64,000 nt of DNA from Proteromonas lacertae. Taxonomy: Eukaryota > Sar > Bigyra > Opalinata > Proteromonadidae. Below are positions 60,250 through 64,000 of this stretch, piece by piece. The translations under genes were made by a program, and so were the position numbers. The stretch's first letter is position 1. Every line of letters begins with the position of its first letter. The notes beneath the pieces are model-generated. The model was not told the origin of the DNA. It was given only the letters and a program-made list of their open reading frames with translations, and did not search any database. The stretch is from positions 1 to 64,000 of the forward strand of contig NGBS01000871.1 in assembly GCA_002245135.1 (NCBI GenBank), in the 5' to 3' direction.

Positions 60250-61251
60250 ATGAGCAGTGATAAGGTATGTGTGCAAATCTTAATCAGTTATAGAAAGAGA
60301 CTGGTACCTTTGCCGTAAAAGCTGGATTAGCTCAAATGCTAAAAGGAGGTGTTATAATGGATGTAACTACTCCAGAACAAGCTCGTATTGCTGAAGAAGC
60401 TGGCGCAGTAGCTGTAATGGCTTTAGAGCGTATTCCCGCTGATATAAGGTATGTATTGAAGAAACACTATTAATTGAATAGAGCATCAGGAGGCGTCGCT
60501 AGAATGAGTGATCCAAAAGTCATTAAAGCTATTCAACAAGCTGTCAGCATACCAGTTATGGCAAAAGCTCGTATTGGTCACTTTATTGAAGCAAAAATCC
60601 TCGAAGCTTTAAAAATCGATTATATCGATGAATCAGAAGTATTAACAATGGCTGATGAAGAGAATCACATTGATAAAAATCAATTTACAGTTCCTTTCGT
60701 CTGTGGTTGTAGAAACATTGGTGAAGCTTTGAGAAGAGTTGCTGAAGGTGCTGCTATGTTAAGAACAAAGGGAGAAGCTGGTACTGGTAATGTTGTTGAA
60801 GCTGTAAAACATGCAAGAAAAGTACAAGCTGATATTCGAAGATTACAATCAATGGATGAAGAAGAATTATACTCCTTTGCTAGAGATGTATAATTATTAT
60901 TATTTTACATGTATTTCTACTATTAATTAATAGAATGCTGTTCCAATTGAATTAGTTCGACAAGTACATACTACAGGTCATTTACCAGTAGTTAACTTTG
61001 CTGCTGGTGGTGTAGCTACTCCAGCTGATGCTGCATTGATGATGCACTTAGGTATGGATGGTGTGTTTGTAGGATCTGGTATTTTCAAATCAGGAAATCC
61101 AGCTAAAAGAGCAAAGGCTATTGTCCAAGCTGTAACTCACTACAAAGACTACAATTTGTTAGCTGAAGTTAGTGAAGATCTTGGTGAAGCTATGGTTGGA
61201 ATTAGTGATATTCCAAATGATAAAGTCAATTTCAGAGCAAGAGGTGTATAA
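60250..61251 (+). CDS. PDX1: pyridoxal 5'-phosphate synthase lyase subunit (PdxS/PDX1/SNZ)
   Basis: Makes vitamin B6 (PLP) from ribose 5-phosphate, glyceraldehyde 3-phosphate and ammonia delivered by PdxT/PDX2. Start MSSDK, then three introns of 29-45 nt. Core: [53 protein letters not shown] (Schiff-base Lys), [38 protein letters not shown] (second Lys), [20 protein letters not shown] and VFVGSGIF. All catalytic lysines are present. The organism therefore makes B6 itself by the DXP-independent route; the glutaminase partner is not in this window. Confidence 0.96.
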
Positions 61252-61396
61252 ATGAAGTGAAAAAAGAAAGAAAATTACAAATGGCAAGATTCACAACATT
61301 TATTTTAATTAAGTGACATTTTATATACTTAATTAAAATAAAATACAATTTAATTTATGTGTTTGGATGAAAAAGATAATTTAAAAATTCAAAATA

Positions 61397-61403
61397 GGCT
61401 TGA
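61397..61403 (+). promoter_or_regulatory. GGCTTGA motif upstream of the EGF-repeat gene
   Basis: GGCTTGA followed by TTATCTC lies about 55 bp before the EGF-protein start codon at 61457. It is the sixth exact copy in a start-proximal region; same caveats as the others. Confidence 0.4.
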
Positions 61404-61456
61404 TTATCTCAAACATTTTCATCATAAATTATTCATTTTTGATTTTCTCGACAAAG

Positions 61457-62533
61457 ATGAGAAATTTGATTTTTTTAATGGTAGTAAGTGCATGCTTAGC
61501 AGCAACTTGTCCCAATTTATGTAGTGGACATGGTACTTGCACAAAATCAGGAACTTGTAGTTGTTACAAGGGTTATACTTTTGGAGATTGTTCTGGTAAA
61601 GTATGTCCATACGGCAAAACATATGTAGAACCAGAAGCTAGTACTACAGGTAATGATAAACACACAGATTTAGAATGTAGTGGTAAAGGAAATTGCAACA
61701 GAGAGAGTGGTTTATGTGAATGTTTTGATGGATTTGAAGGAAGTGCTTGTCAAAGATTAAGTTGTCCAAACAGTTGTAGTGGTCATGGTTTATGTGTTCC
61801 AGTTCAACACTTATCATTAGATGCTAAAAGTGATGGAAGTGCTCAATATGGAAATGTATATAATCCAACTGCATATGGTAAATGGGATGTAGATCAAAGT
61901 TATGCTTGTGTGTGTGATGGTGAATATAGTGGTTATGACTGTAGTGAGAAGAAATGTCCAAGTGGATATACCGCAACTAGTGACTGTGAAAGTTCATCAT
62001 CAACATCAACTGAAGTAATTGAATTAGGTAGTACTTCTCCTGGTAATGCTTGTTTAGCTTATTTAGAATATACAGATAATTATGGTAGAAAATGGTATAC
62101 TGATAAATTATGTTTAACTAAAATTACAGAAGGAGGTTGGAATGATGCATTAAAAAGATTACCAGTTGGTGTTATTGATCCAGATACAAAAGTTGAAATA
62201 GATTCTACTAATAATAAAGTAACAATTACTTTTGGAAGTCAACAAACAGGAAGAAAACCACAAATTAAAGTAATATCTAAAAAAGATTTGGAGGATAAAA
62301 AAGATCTATATCCAGGTGCAACAACACCATCAGGTTATCATGGAATGTCAACTTCTGATTTAGTGAAAGATAATACAAATGATCTTTATACAGGCACAGC
62401 TTCTTACACTTACAGTGGAGTAAAAGCAATAGAATGTGGTGGAAATGGTTCATGTAATACAGAAACAGGATTATGTGAATGTTTTACTGGTTTTTATGGA
62501 ATTGCTTGTACAATGACAGAAGATATGATGTAA
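61457..62533 (+). CDS. secreted EGF-repeat protein, mastigoneme/SIG1-like
   Basis: Secreted Cys-rich protein of about 358 residues, intronless. The start is the Met of MRNLIFLMVVSACLAATC, a signal peptide. EGF-type units: CPNLCSGHGTCTKSGTCSC, ECSGKGNCNRESGLCECF, CPNSCSGHGLC, CVCDGEYSGYDCSEKKC, and at the end ECGGNGSCNTETGLCECF. Between the last two is a non-EGF module (YTDNYGRKWYTDKLC, ALKRLPVGVIDPDT). The ECSxxGxCxxxxGLCECFxGFxGxxC style and this insert are typical of stramenopile proteins linked to tubular hairs of the flagellum and to diatom SIG1. A role in mastigonemes is inference; other surface functions are possible. Confidence 0.8.
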   Translation: MRNLIFLMVVSACLAATCPNLCSGHGTCTKSGTCSCYKGYTFGDCSGKVCPYGKTYVEPEASTTGNDKHTDLECSGKGNCNRESGLCECFDGFEGSACQRLSCPNSCSGHGLCVPVQHLSLDAKSDGSAQYGNVYNPTAYGKWDVDQSYACVCDGEYSGYDCSEKKCPSGYTATSDCESSSSTSTEVIELGSTSPGNACLAYLEYTDNYGRKWYTDKLCLTKITEGGWNDALKRLPVGVIDPDTKVEIDSTNNKVTITFGSQQTGRKPQIKVISKKDLEDKKDLYPGATTPSGYHGMSTSDLVKDNTNDLYTGTASYTYSGVKAIECGGNGSCNTETGLCECFTGFYGIACTMTEDMM

Positions 62534-62601
62534 AGATAAATATTATTAAGATTAATTTATGATCATGTTTTTGTTATTTTTAATAATTAATAAACAATTT
62601 A

Positions 62602-64000
<1,399 letters not shown>

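Overview
This is an AT-rich, gene-dense stretch of nuclear DNA from a flagellated unicellular eukaryote. All three standard stop codons are used. Almost every gene carries very short introns, about 24-60 nt, typically starting GTAT and ending AATAG. Two signals point to a stramenopile (heterokont), as inference: (i) pyrimidine synthesis uses the inverted fusion OMP decarboxylase-OPRTase (39988-41475), and (ii) there is a secreted EGF-repeat protein of the mastigoneme/SIG1 style (61457-62533). An axonemal inner-arm dynein and ARL3 imply a cilium, and a complex I subunit (NDUFA2-like) implies a respiring mitochondrion. I found no rRNA, tRNA, CRISPR array, virus-like element or intact transposon.

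Layout. 1-9984 (-): axonemal dynein heavy chain, 3' end outside the window. 10218-17761: neutral sphingomyelinase, TBC Rab-GAP, small coiled-coil protein, CDK10-like kinase, bromodomain/ET-like protein. 17946-23473: FG nucleoporin diverging from ELP2. 23590-24235: decayed LRR gene. 24411-28380: ABCC transporter. 28806-34972: ERGIC3/Erv46, NAA35/Mak10, cathepsin L-like protease, METTL25-like protein. 35053-41475: lid-less Hsp70, double coactosin, ARL3, U1A/U2B'' snRNP protein, UMPS. 41876-46785: DCAF8 WD40, a eukaryotic BtuF-like metal/cobalamin-receptor protein, aspartyl-tRNA synthetase. 46957-54109: hypothetical coiled coil, ankyrin-RBR ubiquitin ligase, two unknown membrane proteins, LRR protein. 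54224-59613: two adjacent CAP-Gly proteins. 59738-64000: NDUFA2, PdxS, EGF protein, GH47 mannosidase cut by the right edge.

Most notable: two introns that are not GT-AG but fit minor-spliceosome (U12-type) AT-AC introns (14294-14352 and 44416-44471). They have the same 5' splice site and branch-like elements at the same distance from the 3' end, and each restores the expected frame. One lies inside a BtuF-like gene that looks like a bacterial acquisition. Other points of interest are a GGCTTGA motif that recurs just upstream of start codons, a dispersed LRR-tail repeat, an Hsp70 without the C-terminal lid, and a set of frame offsets that nearly all require dropping one base, which may be sequence errors or recoding.
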